From contig NZ_QFBC01000004.1 in the NCBI RefSeq assembly GCF_003122325.1, positions 310,001 through 374,000 on the forward strand: a stretch of DNA of 64,000 bases, given 5' to 3'. The translations under genes were made by a program, and so were the position numbers. Of this stretch, positions 37,220 to 47,467 are shown in pieces. The notes under the pieces were generated by a model, which was not told the origin of the DNA, searched no databases, and was given only the letters and a program-made list of their open reading frames with translations. This stretch comes from Rhizobium album. Lineage in GTDB: Bacteria; Pseudomonadota; Alphaproteobacteria; Rhizobiales; Rhizobiaceae. Positions within the stretch are counted from its first letter, which is position 1. Every line of letters starts with the position of its first letter.

Positions 37220-38923
37220 TTATTCGGCGTTGCGGTTCTTCAGAGCCGCGCCGAGGATGTCGCCGAGCGACGCGCCACTATCGGACGAACCGAACTGGGC
37301 GACGGCTTCCTTCTCTTCGGCAATTTCCAGCGCCTTGATCGACAGAGTGATCTTGCGATCCTTCTTCGAGAAGTTGGTCACGCGCGCATCGACGGTTTGG
37401 CCGACCGAGAAACGCTCCGGACGCTGCTCGTCGCGGTCACGCGACAGGTCCGAACGGCGGATGAACGAGGTGATGTCTTCGTGGTTGACGAGACGCACTT
37501 CGATGCCACCGTCGTTGACGGCGATGACTTCAGCCGAAACGACGGCATTCTTGCGCAGTTCGCCGGAAGCGGCGGCATCGCCGACCGAATCCTTGCCGAG
37601 CTGCTTGATGCCGAGCGAGATGCGCTCCTTGTCGACGTCCACATCGAGAACGACGGCGCGAACGACGTCACCCTTGTTGAACTCTTCGATGACCTGTTCG
37701 CCCGGGCGGTTCCAGTCGAGGTCGGAGAGGTGCACCATGCCGTCCACGTCGCCGTCGAGGCCGATGAACAGGCCGAATTCGGTCTTGTTCTTGACTTCGC
37801 CTTCGACTTCCGTGCCAGCCGGATGGCTGTGCGCGAATGCCTGCCACGGATTCTCGAGCGTCTGCTTGAGGCCGAGCGAGATGCGGCGCTTGGACGGATC
37901 GACTTCGAGAACGACGACGTCGACTTCCTGGCTCGTGGACAGGATCTTGCCGGGGTGGACGTTCTTCTTGGTCCAGGACATTTCCGAGATATGGATCAGG
38001 CCTTCGATGCCCGGCTCCAGCTCGACGAACGCACCGTAGTCGGTGATGTTCGTGACGGTACCGGAAATCTTCTTGCCTTCCGGATACTTGGCCGAGATGC
38101 CATCCCACGGATCGCTCTCGAGCTGCTTCATGCCGAGCGAGATGCGGTGGGTTTCCTGGTTGATGCGGATGATCTGAACCTTGACCGACTGGCCGATGTT
38201 CAGGATCTCCGACGGATGGTTGACGCGGCGCCATGCCATGTCGGTCACGTGCAGCAGGCCGTCGATGCCGCCGAGGTCGACGAACGCACCGTAATCGGTG
38301 ATGTTCTTGACGACGCCGTCGACAACCTGGCCTTCTTCGAGATTCTGAACGATTTCAGAACGCTGCTCGGCACGCGATTCCTCGAGAACCGTACGGCGCG
38401 AAACGACGATGTTGCCGCGGCGCTTGTCCATCTTGAGGATTTCGAAGGGCTGCGGAATGTGCATCAGCGGGGTCACGTCGCGGATCGGACGGATGTCGAC
38501 CTGCGAACGCGGCAGGAAGGCGACGGCGCCGTCGAGATCGACGGTGAAACCGCCCTTGACCTGGTTGAAGATGACGCCTTCGACGCGCTCGCCAGCTTCG
38601 AACTTGACTTCGAGGCGGGTCCAGCTTTCTTCGCGGCGCGCCTTGTCGCGCGACAGAACGGCTTCGCCCAGCGCGTTTTCGATGCGCTCGACGTAGACTT
38701 CGACTTCGTCGCCGACCTTCAGCGTGCCGTCCTTGGCCTTGGCGCCGAATTCCTTCAGCGCGATACGGCCTTCGACCTTGAGGCCGACGTCGACAATGGC
38801 GACGTCCTTCTCGATAGCCGTGATGATACCCTTGGCAACATAGCCTTCGGCCAGATCGTTCTTGGCAAAGGACTCTTCGAGAAGGGCTGCGAAATCCTCA
38901 CGGGAGGGAGTAGCTACAGACAT
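37220..38923 (-). CDS. rpsA: 30S ribosomal protein S1
   Basis: A 567-aa S1 with six S1-type OB domains, e.g. GIITAIEKDVAIVDVGLKVEGR, GVVKNITDYGAFVDLGGIDGLLHVTD, GTVTNITDYGAFVELEPGIEGLIHISEM and GEVKNKTEFGLFIGLDGDVDGMVHLSDL. S1 binds mRNA leaders and recruits them to the 30S subunit. Downstream of cmk on the same strand with about 170 bp between, matching the common cmk-rpsA order. Confidence 0.99.
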   Translation of the reverse strand: MSVATPSREDFAALLEESFAKNDLAEGYVAKGIITAIEKDVAIVDVGLKVEGRIALKEFGAKAKDGTLKVGDEVEVYVERIENALGEAVLSRDKARREESWTRLEVKFEAGERVEGVIFNQVKGGFTVDLDGAVAFLPRSQVDIRPIRDVTPLMHIPQPFEILKMDKRRGNIVVSRRTVLEESRAEQRSEIVQNLEEGQVVDGVVKNITDYGAFVDLGGIDGLLHVTDMAWRRVNHPSEILNIGQSVKVQIIRINQETHRISLGMKQLESDPWDGISAKYPEGKKISGTVTNITDYGAFVELEPGIEGLIHISEMSWTKKNVHPGKILSTSQEVDVVVLEVDPSKRRISLGLKQTLENPWQAFAHSHPAGTEVEGEVKNKTEFGLFIGLDGDVDGMVHLSDLDWNRPGEQVIEEFNKGDVVRAVVLDVDVDKERISLGIKQLGKDSVGDAAASGELRKNAVVSAEVIAVNDGGIEVRLVNHEDITSFIRRSDLSRDRDEQRPERFSVGQTVDARVTNFSKKDRKITLSIKALEIAEEKEAVAQFGSSDSGASLGDILGAALKNRNAE

Positions 38924-39092
38924 AAAATCTCCTGGTGTGTCCGGTTACGGACACGGCGCGCCGGTGGTTGGCGTTGAACAGGCCTGAACCCAGTCCGCCT
39001 CACTGTCAGAGGCTATCCGGCGCATGGACGGAATTTCAGGCTTTTGTCAAAACTAACAGGCCTCGTGCAAGAGCACGCAAACCCGGTAACTT

Positions 39093-41146
<2,054 letters not shown>

Positions 41147-41363
41147 TCACGGCCGGGCGGCGGCTTCGGCGGGGTCGTTAACACAAACTCCCGGTGCGGT
41201 CATCCGCCCGGCTCCAGAAAAAGCAGGCGGAAGCGGCATAAAGTTTGCTTTGACATAAGAAGCCGCAACGATTAAGGGGACCGGCTGATAAATTCCCTTA
41301 AAACGCCGGCTAAAACGGCATTTGCCGAATCTTTCATTCGGACATTCTCACGAGGCTTTGACA

Positions 41364-41750
41364 GTGGCAAAAGCGGAACTTGGAACCAAACGCACCGATC
41401 CGGACACCGGCAAGAAATTCTACGACCTGAACCGGAACCCGATCGTTTCCCCCTACACCGGCAAATCCTGGCCGTTGTCCTACTTCGAGGAAAGCTCGGT
41501 CGCCGCCATCATGGAGAAGGCCGAGGACGAGGAGGTCGCGGAAGTCGATACCGAAAGCACGGAAGTCGAACTGGTGTCGCTGGAAGACGGCGACGATGCA
41601 GCCGGCGGCGACGACCTGCCCGACATGGGCGATGACGACGTCGATATCGGCGACGATGACGACGACACCTTCCTGGAAGCCGACGAGGACGAAGACGAAG
41701 ACGACGTCAGCGGCATCATCGGCGTGACCGGTGACGACGACGACGTTTAA
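41364..41750 (+). CDS. TIGR02300 family protein (FYDLN acid protein)
   Basis: A 128-aa protein with GTG start reading (M)AKAELGTKRTDPDTGKKFYDLN, the conserved FYDLNRNPIVSPYTG motif, followed by a hyperacidic Asp/Glu-rich tail ending TGDDDDV. Common in alphaproteobacteria beside aroA and of unknown function. ATG 41322 upstream is in frame but lies before the conserved start. A strong terminator follows. Confidence 0.92.
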   Translation: MAKAELGTKRTDPDTGKKFYDLNRNPIVSPYTGKSWPLSYFEESSVAAIMEKAEDEEVAEVDTESTEVELVSLEDGDDAAGGDDLPDMGDDDVDIGDDDDDTFLEADEDEDEDDVSGIIGVTGDDDDV

Positions 41751-41761
41751 GCATTTGATTG

Positions 41762-41799
41762 TGCCCGGCGAGCAAAAAAGTCGCCGGGCATCGTTTTTT
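41762..41799 (+). terminator. Intrinsic terminator after TIGR02300 gene
   Basis: TGCCCGGCGA, loop GCAAAAAAG, TCGCCGGGCA followed by TCGTTTTTT; 10-bp perfect arms. Confidence 0.92.
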
Positions 41800-41897
41800 G
41801 GGCTTGCACTCTGCGAAAACCGGAAGTAATAAGCCGCCACCCCGACGGAAACAACGCCTTCGGACTTCCCGGACCCGGTTCGCCGGACCCAAAAGAT

Positions 41898-41973
<76 letters not shown>

Positions 41974-42035
41974 ATCACTTTGTCAGTGATATTTTATCTT
42001 TAAATACAGCATGTTACCAAATTGGCATCGCGCCT

Positions 42036-42070
42036 CGCGTACCCCGGTTCGTACCCCATTCGAGTACCCC
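42036..42070 (+). other. Left arm-type integrase sites (3x GTACCCC)
   Basis: GTACCCC at 42039, 42051 and 42064, in direct orientation with 12- and 13-bp steps, 60 bp inside attL. The same three-site layout with the same 12- and 13-bp steps occurs at 54850-54884 next to the integrase gene, as expected for tyrosine integrase arm sites. Confidence 0.75.
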
Positions 42071-42177
42071 GCATTTTAGCGCTGGCACATGAAGCCTCCC
42101 GGCAGGCTCATGTTGTGCAATCGCCCATGCGCCTGCTTGGCGGCTTCTCGCCTCCCCAACATCAAGCAGGATACGAA

Positions 42178-42483
42178 ATGAAAAACTCTGCCGGTCTATT
42201 CCCCCACGCCGCCTTCAATACCGCGCTCGACATCCGCGATGCCTTCCGCCGCCGCTTCGCCATCGAATATTTCTCTGACCCCGCCAGCGGCGCATTCCGG
42301 GGCGTGTTCTTTCGCTTGCCCTTCATCAGCCGCGATATCTGGATAGAGCGCTGGGAGCGGTCGGTCGGCTTCGCTATCGAGCGGATGGACAGCAGCACCA
42401 TCCAGCTCTTCGCGGGCCGTATTCAGTGCGTCATCGCCGCTACAGCGCAGCCAGAGCGGGCGAGCAACGAGGGGGCGCTGTGA
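42178..42483 (+). CDS. Hypothetical element protein (101 aa)
   Basis: Starts MKNSAGLFPHAAFNTALDIR; moderately basic, with FFRLPFISRDIWIERWERSVGF. No known family. First gene of a compact run of four plus-strand genes. The start is the ATG after a purine-rich ATACGAA; the frame is open further upstream without support. Its stop (TGA) overlaps a possible GTG of the next gene. Confidence 0.6.
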   Translation: MKNSAGLFPHAAFNTALDIRDAFRRRFAIEYFSDPASGAFRGVFFRLPFISRDIWIERWERSVGFAIERMDSSTIQLFAGRIQCVIAATAQPERASNEGAL

Positions 42484-42485
42484 CA

Positions 42486-42689
42486 ATGGTCGCTCTTCTC
42501 TCCGGCATCGGTGCATTCATCGGAACGAACTCGGCTATCGGCATCGCCCGCGCCATCGCCAGCAGCATGAGCCAATTTATGCTGGTGCTGCTGCGCTTCT
42601 CCTACTTCTCCCTGCCTATCAGGATGGTCGGGTGGTTCGCGGCAACGTGGGCGGGCCTGAGCGCCTACGATGCCATGAGCGGGTTTTGA
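42486..42689 (+). CDS. Hypothetical small membrane protein (67 aa)
   Basis: MVALLSGIGAFIGTNSAIGI then SQFMLVLLRFSYFSLPIRMV and a second hydrophobic stretch. Probably two TM helices. GTG at 42480, overlapping the previous stop (GTGA), is an alternative start, with GAGGGGG close by. No family recognised. Confidence 0.55.
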   Translation: MVALLSGIGAFIGTNSAIGIARAIASSMSQFMLVLLRFSYFSLPIRMVGWFAATWAGLSAYDAMSGF

Positions 42690-42701
42690 GGAGGCGACAG
42701 C

Positions 42702-42899
42702 ATGCGCATTCGCATCATCGCTAGCCGCAACGCGATTAGAGGCGGCATCACCTACCACGCCGAACGGCAGGCGAAATTCCTCTGGTGGACCTATTGGACG
42801 TATGTCCAGGGGTCGCTGCAGGAGACGGCAGAAGAAGCCGAAAGAGTGGCGAGGGAGGAACTGAAGCCGGTGCCGCCAGCGAGGGAAATGGATATTTGA
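42702..42899 (+). CDS. Hypothetical small protein (65 aa)
   Basis: MRIRIIASRNAIRGGITYHA, aromatic-rich centre (FLWWTYWTYVQ) and a charged Glu/Arg-rich end. Preceded by GGAGGCGACAGC, a good RBS. The coding bases 42795-42808 contain TGGACGTATGTCCA, a palindrome in reverse orientation to the downstream repeat family. Function unknown. Confidence 0.6.
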   Translation: MRIRIIASRNAIRGGITYHAERQAKFLWWTYWTYVQGSLQETAEEAERVAREELKPVPPAREMDI

Positions 42900-42927
42900 G
42901 GATGGGCTACGCTGGGGCGATGGGGGA

Positions 42928-42943
42928 TTAGGACCCCCTATAG
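42928..42943. repeat. 16-bp motif TTAGGRCCCCCTATAG, copy 1 (copy 2 at 45108-45123)
   Basis: TTAGGACCCCCTATAG here and TTAGGGCCCCCTATAG at 45108-45123: 15 of 16 bases identical, both in non-coding DNA of the element. Role unknown; a promoter or replication-related signal is possible. Confidence 0.55.
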
Positions 42944-43052
42944 CATGCCTCACCGACCGCCGCCCTTGCGGCGCACCGAACCGCCGCAGCGTATTTCCGC
43001 CAGTTGGGCCGCCTTCTTGTGCTCTCCCACGGCCAACTCCCAAAGGAAAATT

Positions 43053-44081
43053 ATGGACGCATCCAAATTGGACATGGAGAAATTCCGTAAGGTTCGCTCA
43101 TTAATAGAGCGCGGCGGTACGGAAGGCGAAAAATCAGCAGCCAGAAACAAGGCCGAGGTTTTGGCGAAGAAAGCCGGATTGACGCTTGAAGAGGCGCTGA
43201 GGGCCGATGATGCCGACCAGCGGAAAAATGCGAGTGCTGGCAGTGGAACGTCGCAGTGGCAGGCCAATGAGGCGCAGAAGAAGCGAAATGAAGAGGACCG
43301 AGAAAAGCGGGCGCAGAAGAGATTCGAGGAGGCTGAGAAGATGTACGGCCCCTATGAGGATGCTTTCAGAGAGACGGATATTGAAATCCGGCTCAATATT
43401 GCCTTGCAGGCACACGCCGTCTTTCGGAAATTCACTGGAAGCGATGAAGAATATATCCACGGGTATCACGGCTGGGAGCGGGGTGATTTGTCAGCGTCCA
43501 TTGTGGACGCGCTCCATTTCGCCCATCCCGTCCCCAAAGACATCCCTGGAGCCTGGAAGGAACATATCTATTGGGATAATCTAAGCGCAAAAAGGTATGC
43601 TTATGACGAGTATTATGAGCATCCTGTATATGTCCGATGCCGAGAAGAATTGCTGGGGTCCATTTTGGACAACATGCCTGTGAGGGATTGGCGCGACTTC
43701 GACATCCGCATGAAATGGCGGCTGGAGCAAGTGGAGGACGGGTGGGCATCAACCTACGAGGAGAGTCTTGCGCAACACAAGCGCCTTGAAGACGACATGC
43801 GCATACTGAGGCAGGCAGCAGAAGCTACCCTTCATCCGTCCAAAGTGGACGCTGTAGCCACTGCGACAGAAGGCGATAACCCATCGTCTGGCATCCATAG
43901 TGGACGGTCTTCCACAGCCGGACATGTGACCGGCACAGGCCAACGCCGCTCTGCCGTTCTCAAGCTCTTAGAAACCAGCCCGGAGCTTTCCGACCGGGAG
44001 ATTGCACGGCGATGCGGTGTCAGTCCGCAGACGGTTGGCAGCTATAGACGCAGTCTGGCAATCGCCAGCAAGGTCGCGTAA
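43053..44081 (+). CDS. DUF2786 protein with C-terminal helix-turn-helix
   Basis: A 342-aa protein from MDASKLDMEKFRKVRSLIER. Residues 10-50 match DUF2786 (IERGGTEGEKSAARNKAEVL, AKKAGLTLEEAL). A charged coiled-coil (QKKRNEEDREKRAQKRFEEA) and a central unassigned region follow. The last 45 residues are a HTH: VLKLLETSPELSDREIARRC, GVSPQTVGSYRRSL. The gene contains five copies of TCCANNNTGGAC and its 3' flank two more plus a half-site, so the protein may bind its own iterated sites. Possible replication, partition or regulatory protein. Confidence 0.8.
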   Translation: MDASKLDMEKFRKVRSLIERGGTEGEKSAARNKAEVLAKKAGLTLEEALRADDADQRKNASAGSGTSQWQANEAQKKRNEEDREKRAQKRFEEAEKMYGPYEDAFRETDIEIRLNIALQAHAVFRKFTGSDEEYIHGYHGWERGDLSASIVDALHFAHPVPKDIPGAWKEHIYWDNLSAKRYAYDEYYEHPVYVRCREELLGSILDNMPVRDWRDFDIRMKWRLEQVEDGWASTYEESLAQHKRLEDDMRILRQAAEATLHPSKVDAVATATEGDNPSSGIHSGRSSTAGHVTGTGQRRSAVLKLLETSPELSDREIARRCGVSPQTVGSYRRSLAIASKVA

Positions 44082-44225
44082 ATCTTCTCCGAAGCAATCT
44101 GGACGCAATGCTGGCTCAACCGGCAAGCCTACCATTGGTCCTTATAAGCGAAGCAGCATCCATTCTGGACAGCAACGCAACTTGGGCAGGGTTCACCGGT
44201 CTGGATATCAATGTCCAATCTGGAC
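43062..44225. repeat. Iterated palindrome TCCANNNTGGAC (seven copies)
   Basis: Copies at 43062, 43497, 43659, 43839, 43894, 44159 and 44214, usually preceded by G or A: centres AAT, TTG, TTT, AAG, TAG, TTC, ATC. A half-site (CAATCTGGAC) ends at 44104. Spacing 55 bp separates copies 4-5 and 6-7. Five lie in the DUF2786-HTH gene (four in one frame, one in another) and two in the non-coding 3' flank, so selection is on DNA rather than protein. Looks like a multi-site operator, iteron or partition site. Confidence 0.8.
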
Positions 44226-44327
44226 GGCTCTTTCCGTTGAGCTGTGACTAAAGCTCCCCCTTGAATTCCCTACGAACTTTCTCCCTCGTCACATGCCGAA
44301 CGGCTGCGACCAATCGCAAGGAACACT

Positions 44328-44897
44328 ATGTCCGAAACAGGAACCGAAAACTCTCTCACCAATGCCCGCCGCTATCGTATTCACACGGATGGAGGTTGCC
44401 GCCGCAATCCCGGCCTCGGCGGCTGGGGTGCCGTCCTCCAGATCGTCGAAAGCAATGCAGATGGCGAGACCATTGTCAAGGAGGCTGAAACCAAGGGAGC
44501 CGAACCGCAGACCACCAACAACCGAATGGAGCTAATAGCCGCCATCAAATCTCTGGAATGCCTTTCCGACAAATCCATGCCTGTGACCGTGGTCTCCGAT
44601 AGCGAATATCTCGTGAAGGGCATGAACGAATGGATAAACGGCTGGATACGGCGGGGCTGGAGAAACGGCAAAGGGAAGCCGGTCGAAAACCTCGATCTGT
44701 GGCAGCAGCTCGATACGGTCGCCCAGGTATTTCATGAAATCCGCTGGGAATGGATTAAGGGCCATGCCGGGCATCCGTTGAATGAGCGAGCCGACCAGCT
44801 TGCAAATGCCGCCATGGACGCGCTTGAGGCGAAGCTGAAAGCGCGGCGGAAGCTGCGTAGCCCGCAAGGGCGAGCAGTGATGGTAAAAACAGCATAG
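44328..44897 (+). CDS. rnhA: Ribonuclease HI
   Basis: A 189-aa RNase H removing RNA from RNA/DNA hybrids. Catalytic residues: Asp in IHTDGGCRRNPGLGGWGAVL, Glu in NNRMELIAAIKSLE, Asp in VTVVSDSEYLVKGM, and His/Asp in KGHAGHPLNERADQLANAAM. It has a basic C-terminal tail of about 20 residues beyond the usual 155-aa core. In an element this may support replication. Downstream of the iterated palindrome. Confidence 0.95.
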   Translation: MSETGTENSLTNARRYRIHTDGGCRRNPGLGGWGAVLQIVESNADGETIVKEAETKGAEPQTTNNRMELIAAIKSLECLSDKSMPVTVVSDSEYLVKGMNEWINGWIRRGWRNGKGKPVENLDLWQQLDTVAQVFHEIRWEWIKGHAGHPLNERADQLANAAMDALEAKLKARRKLRSPQGRAVMVKTA

Positions 44898-45218
44898 TCC
44901 TCAAAGCTAGCAACAGCATAAACGCTGTTTACACCACAGCGACTCACTGACGGGCGGAGCCATCTATTGGCTGCCCCACACGATTGCATGCCTAATGCGC
45001 ACCATAGGCCGCCTAAGCGTCAACTAGAGCCATGCGCGTTGTCATGAGACCAAAAGGAGAAAGACCATGGATGGAAGCTGCGGTCTTCTTTTCCAGCGAA
45101 ACGGGAGTTAGGGCCCCCTATAGGAGAAGAGGTAAGGTTAGATAAAGCTGATATAACAGGATATCTTATAAGATGGATATAACAGGCAACACTACAGCAT
45201 TGCTTTAAGTACCTCTCA
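44898..45218. other. Gap without a clear gene (321 bp)
   Basis: Holds the second TTAGGRCCCCCTATAG copy (45108-45123), a purine-rich site AAAGGAGAAAGACC before an ATG that opens only 14 codons, and AT-rich tract TAAGGTTAGATAAAGCTGATATAAC near 45130. No longer reading frame looks coding. It is the 3' flank of both rnhA and the convergent DUF4214 gene. Confidence 0.5.
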
Positions 45219-45782
45219 TCATCCGAACGGACGGTGGAAGATCTGATCGGTCCCGACGACTGAAACATCCGAAGACACAAGTTTGTCAACGGCTGTTTGA
45301 ACCTCAAGGTCGGTAGGCATGTAGCTCGTGCCTACCGGCTCAAGGAAGTCCCTGCCGAAAGCTTCCGCCCATTCGCCTGCATAAGCTGCCTTCTCTGTGC
45401 TTGTATCAAGCTCGCTCATGAACATGTGAGCGGCCATAGTCTTGTTGGCGAACGTATCCCTGTCAGCCCCTTGAGCCGCCAGTGCAATGTTGATTGCAAT
45501 GTTTTCAATCGTCAGCGCACCGCTGGTTAGCTGCTCTGTCCAATAGGCCATGCCACCGTTTTCAGGAACACGGTTGAACAGGTCTTGGTAGAGGCTGGCG
45601 ATCACATCGGCAGGCTCACTGCTGGCGAAACGGCTAAGATATTCGGGCGTGCCCGTTATATCTCCAAGGGTGGAGAAGTCGGTTCCCCCCTTGGTCTCAT
45701 TCGAAAACCAGAGGAACCCCTCAGGGTCTGCAGGCCGTCCGAAGACTGCGATGTAGACGGCCATCGTATTGTTTTCTTGCAT
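45219..45782 (-). CDS. DUF4214 domain protein, copy 1
   Basis: A 187-aa protein starting MQENNTMAVYIAVFGRPADP, chosen because AAGGAG lies eight bases upstream (GTG 45791 is an alternative). DUF4214 motifs: GRPADPEGFLWFSNETKGG, SLYQDLFNRVPENGGMAYWT, IENIAINIALAAQG, NKTMAAHMFMSELDTS. The N-terminal 45 residues are almost identical to the gene at 48422, with differing C-terminal parts. No signal peptide. DUF4214 occurs in secreted or surface proteins; here the role is unknown. Confidence 0.75.
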   Translation of the reverse strand: MQENNTMAVYIAVFGRPADPEGFLWFSNETKGGTDFSTLGDITGTPEYLSRFASSEPADVIASLYQDLFNRVPENGGMAYWTEQLTSGALTIENIAINIALAAQGADRDTFANKTMAAHMFMSELDTSTEKAAYAGEWAEAFGRDFLEPVGTSYMPTDLEVQTAVDKLVSSDVSVVGTDQIFHRPFG

Positions 45783-45904
45783 GCATTTCACTCCTTATGC
45801 GCGAATAACATAGCATGTCGAGGCTGTTATACAACCCAAGGAGAGGCCCGCACTTTGGTAGAGGTTAGACTGCCGTGGGCGGCACCGGGCCGAACTTCGG
45901 GATA

Positions 45905-46132
45905 TTAAAAGCTTCGACCTGGGGGGCCGACCGGCAACGCTTCGGCAGCGGCATAGGTCACCACCGGAGCAACGCGCTCGGGCATCGTGACCGTGGCGTA
46001 AACGGTCACCTGTTCGATGAGAATGGTTTCGCCCGGTGCCTCGTAGGCAAAGCGGCGGGCGGTTTCTTCGGCGGCTTCAGCGGTCTTCTCAGTCCACGAG
46101 ACGCCGCTGGGGAGGTGGATGCGGTAGCTCAT
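45905..46132 (-). CDS. Hypothetical small protein (75 aa)
   Basis: MSYRIHLPSGVSWTEKTAEA, with ETARRFAYEAPGETILIEQV; charged with an Ala/Pro-rich end. ATG overlaps the Bro-N stop by 4 bp (ATGA), so it is the downstream partner of the antirepressor operon. No family recognised. Confidence 0.6.
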   Translation of the reverse strand: MSYRIHLPSGVSWTEKTAEAAEETARRFAYEAPGETILIEQVTVYATVTMPERVAPVVTYAAAEALPVGPPGRSF

Positions 46133-46875
46133 GCAATGACCCCTTCAGCCAGCATGTCCTTGAACACGTAGGTCGGATAGACGTTGATCTTGCCGTAAGC
46201 GTTGTTGCGGCGGCTGCTGTACTTGATGCCCCGCTCCCGGCAGTATGCGCTTGCCCGCATACCGATCTCCGGTGACGACGCTTCGATATCGAACTTGTCG
46301 GCAGCTTCGAAGGCGGTGATGAGCTTGCGGATGCGGCGCTCGTCCTTCGGCTTTTCGTTCGGGGCCTGATTACGCTCGGCCAGAAGCTGGGCCAGGAGCT
46401 GGTTGGTCACCGCCTGCTGCTGCATCATGAGGTCGAACATCTGGGCGAACGCCTCGGGCAGAGGCATGCCCTGCCGATCATCCGCATGTGCATTGTCGCG
46501 GGCTTCCTCGTTGAGGAGATAGCCTCCCGTCTTGCGGATGGAGGGGAGGACATCGCGGGTGACCCAGTCTTGGAACTTGCGGGCCTCGGGTTTGTCCGAG
46601 CGCATGATTAGCTTGTAAAGGCCGCTTTCGGAGACAAGCACCACACGTCGCGGTGCCACGGCCTTGCCGACCCTCACTTCAATCCGATTGAACTGAGTTT
46701 CGTCTGCATTCAGCTTCTGCACGAGCATAGTAACGTTTGGGTTTCCAGCAGGGCTGAGGTAGGAGCCAGTGATGAAGCAGACATCCCGCGCCACGAACCA
46801 CGGCTCGCCTTCCTGCATGATGACGCGCAGCTCAAGGCCGGAAAAATTGAAAGTGTGAAGATCAGAATTGGTCAT
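46129..46875 (-). CDS. BRO family (Bro-N) phage antirepressor-like protein
   Basis: A 248-aa protein. Bro-N about residues 8-115: FNFSGLELRVIMQEGEPWFVA, RDVCFITGSYLSP, VVLVSESGLYKLIMRSDKPE, ARKFQDWVTRDVLPSIRKTG. Middle charged linker; C-terminal KLITAFEAADKFDIEA and RGIKYSSRRNNAYGKINVYP may be a second DNA-binding or oligomerisation part. Bro-N proteins are phage antirepressors and DNA-binding regulators. Lies in an operon with small phage-type genes. Confidence 0.88.
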   Translation of the reverse strand: MTNSDLHTFNFSGLELRVIMQEGEPWFVARDVCFITGSYLSPAGNPNVTMLVQKLNADETQFNRIEVRVGKAVAPRRVVLVSESGLYKLIMRSDKPEARKFQDWVTRDVLPSIRKTGGYLLNEEARDNAHADDRQGMPLPEAFAQMFDLMMQQQAVTNQLLAQLLAERNQAPNEKPKDERRIRKLITAFEAADKFDIEASSPEIGMRASAYCRERGIKYSSRRNNAYGKINVYPTYVFKDMLAEGVIA

Positions 46876-46928
46876 GGGTGTACCTTCCCGGAAGTCGGGT
46901 TCAAAAGATTGATGAGGATTTGAGGGGG

Positions 46929-47147
46929 TCAGCGGTTGCGACCGGTCAGCCGGTCGAGGAGCGTGCGCTGGGGCGCGAAGTGCCTGCCCTCTTCACCGCA
47001 GCTGCCGTGGGTGGCACGTGCCGTGCGGGGGTAAGCGTTGAGGTACCCTTCAACGGGGTCCGCGATGCGGAGCGCTGGGTTTGTGCAGGCCAGCCCCCAT
47101 TCTTTACAGAAGCGGCACTTCACGCAGGGCTTGGGGTTCTCGCTCAT
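46929..47147 (-). CDS. Cys-rich small protein (72 aa)
   Basis: MSENPKPCVKCRFCKEWGLA then CTNPALRIADPVEGYLN and ATHGSCGEEGRHFA: CxxCxxC-type spacing with further Cys residues, a possible zinc or Fe-S knuckle of a phage-type small protein. ATG overlaps the stop of the upstream gene at 47144 (ATGA). Function unknown. Confidence 0.6.
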   Translation of the reverse strand: MSENPKPCVKCRFCKEWGLACTNPALRIADPVEGYLNAYPRTARATHGSCGEEGRHFAPQRTLLDRLTGRNR

Positions 47148-47371
47148 GGCCGGTGAGCCTTGGCCAACGCAGCCACGTCGTAGCCTTGCTCCCGCAAATC
47201 CGTGGCCATGTGGAAGGAGATGTTACGGCCCGACCGCCAGAGGGCTATGGCCTTACCGAGGGTGGATTGCATTTCGTTCTGGATAATCGCCGCTGCAGTG
47301 AAAGGCGTCCTCACCGTAGGGCTGGCCGCAATGATCACCGACAATGCCAATGTGCCGATGCTCGACGGCAT
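47144..47371 (-). CDS. Hypothetical small protein, uncertain start
   Basis: The frame ends ALWRSGRNISFHMATDLREQ, GYDVAALAKAHRP and its stop overlaps the next ATG. A start at 47371 gives 75 aa; a shorter start at 47272 gives 42 aa. Neither has a clear RBS. No family. Called only because the overlap and direction fit the operon. Confidence 0.35.
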   Translation of the reverse strand: MPSSIGTLALSVIIAASPTVRTPFTAAAIIQNEMQSTLGKAIALWRSGRNISFHMATDLREQGYDVAALAKAHRP

Positions 47372-47467
47372 CCACACCCCCAAGAATTCCCCAGGTCATT
47401 GAAGCGACATCTGCTGCCCCCGCCAACTGGCGTTTGGGGCCGACCAAACATTTTCAAAGGAATTACT

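Noticed and set aside
43062-44225. CRISPR-like array
   Set aside because: The repeat is only 12-13 bp with irregular spacing, mostly inside a gene, and no cas genes occur.
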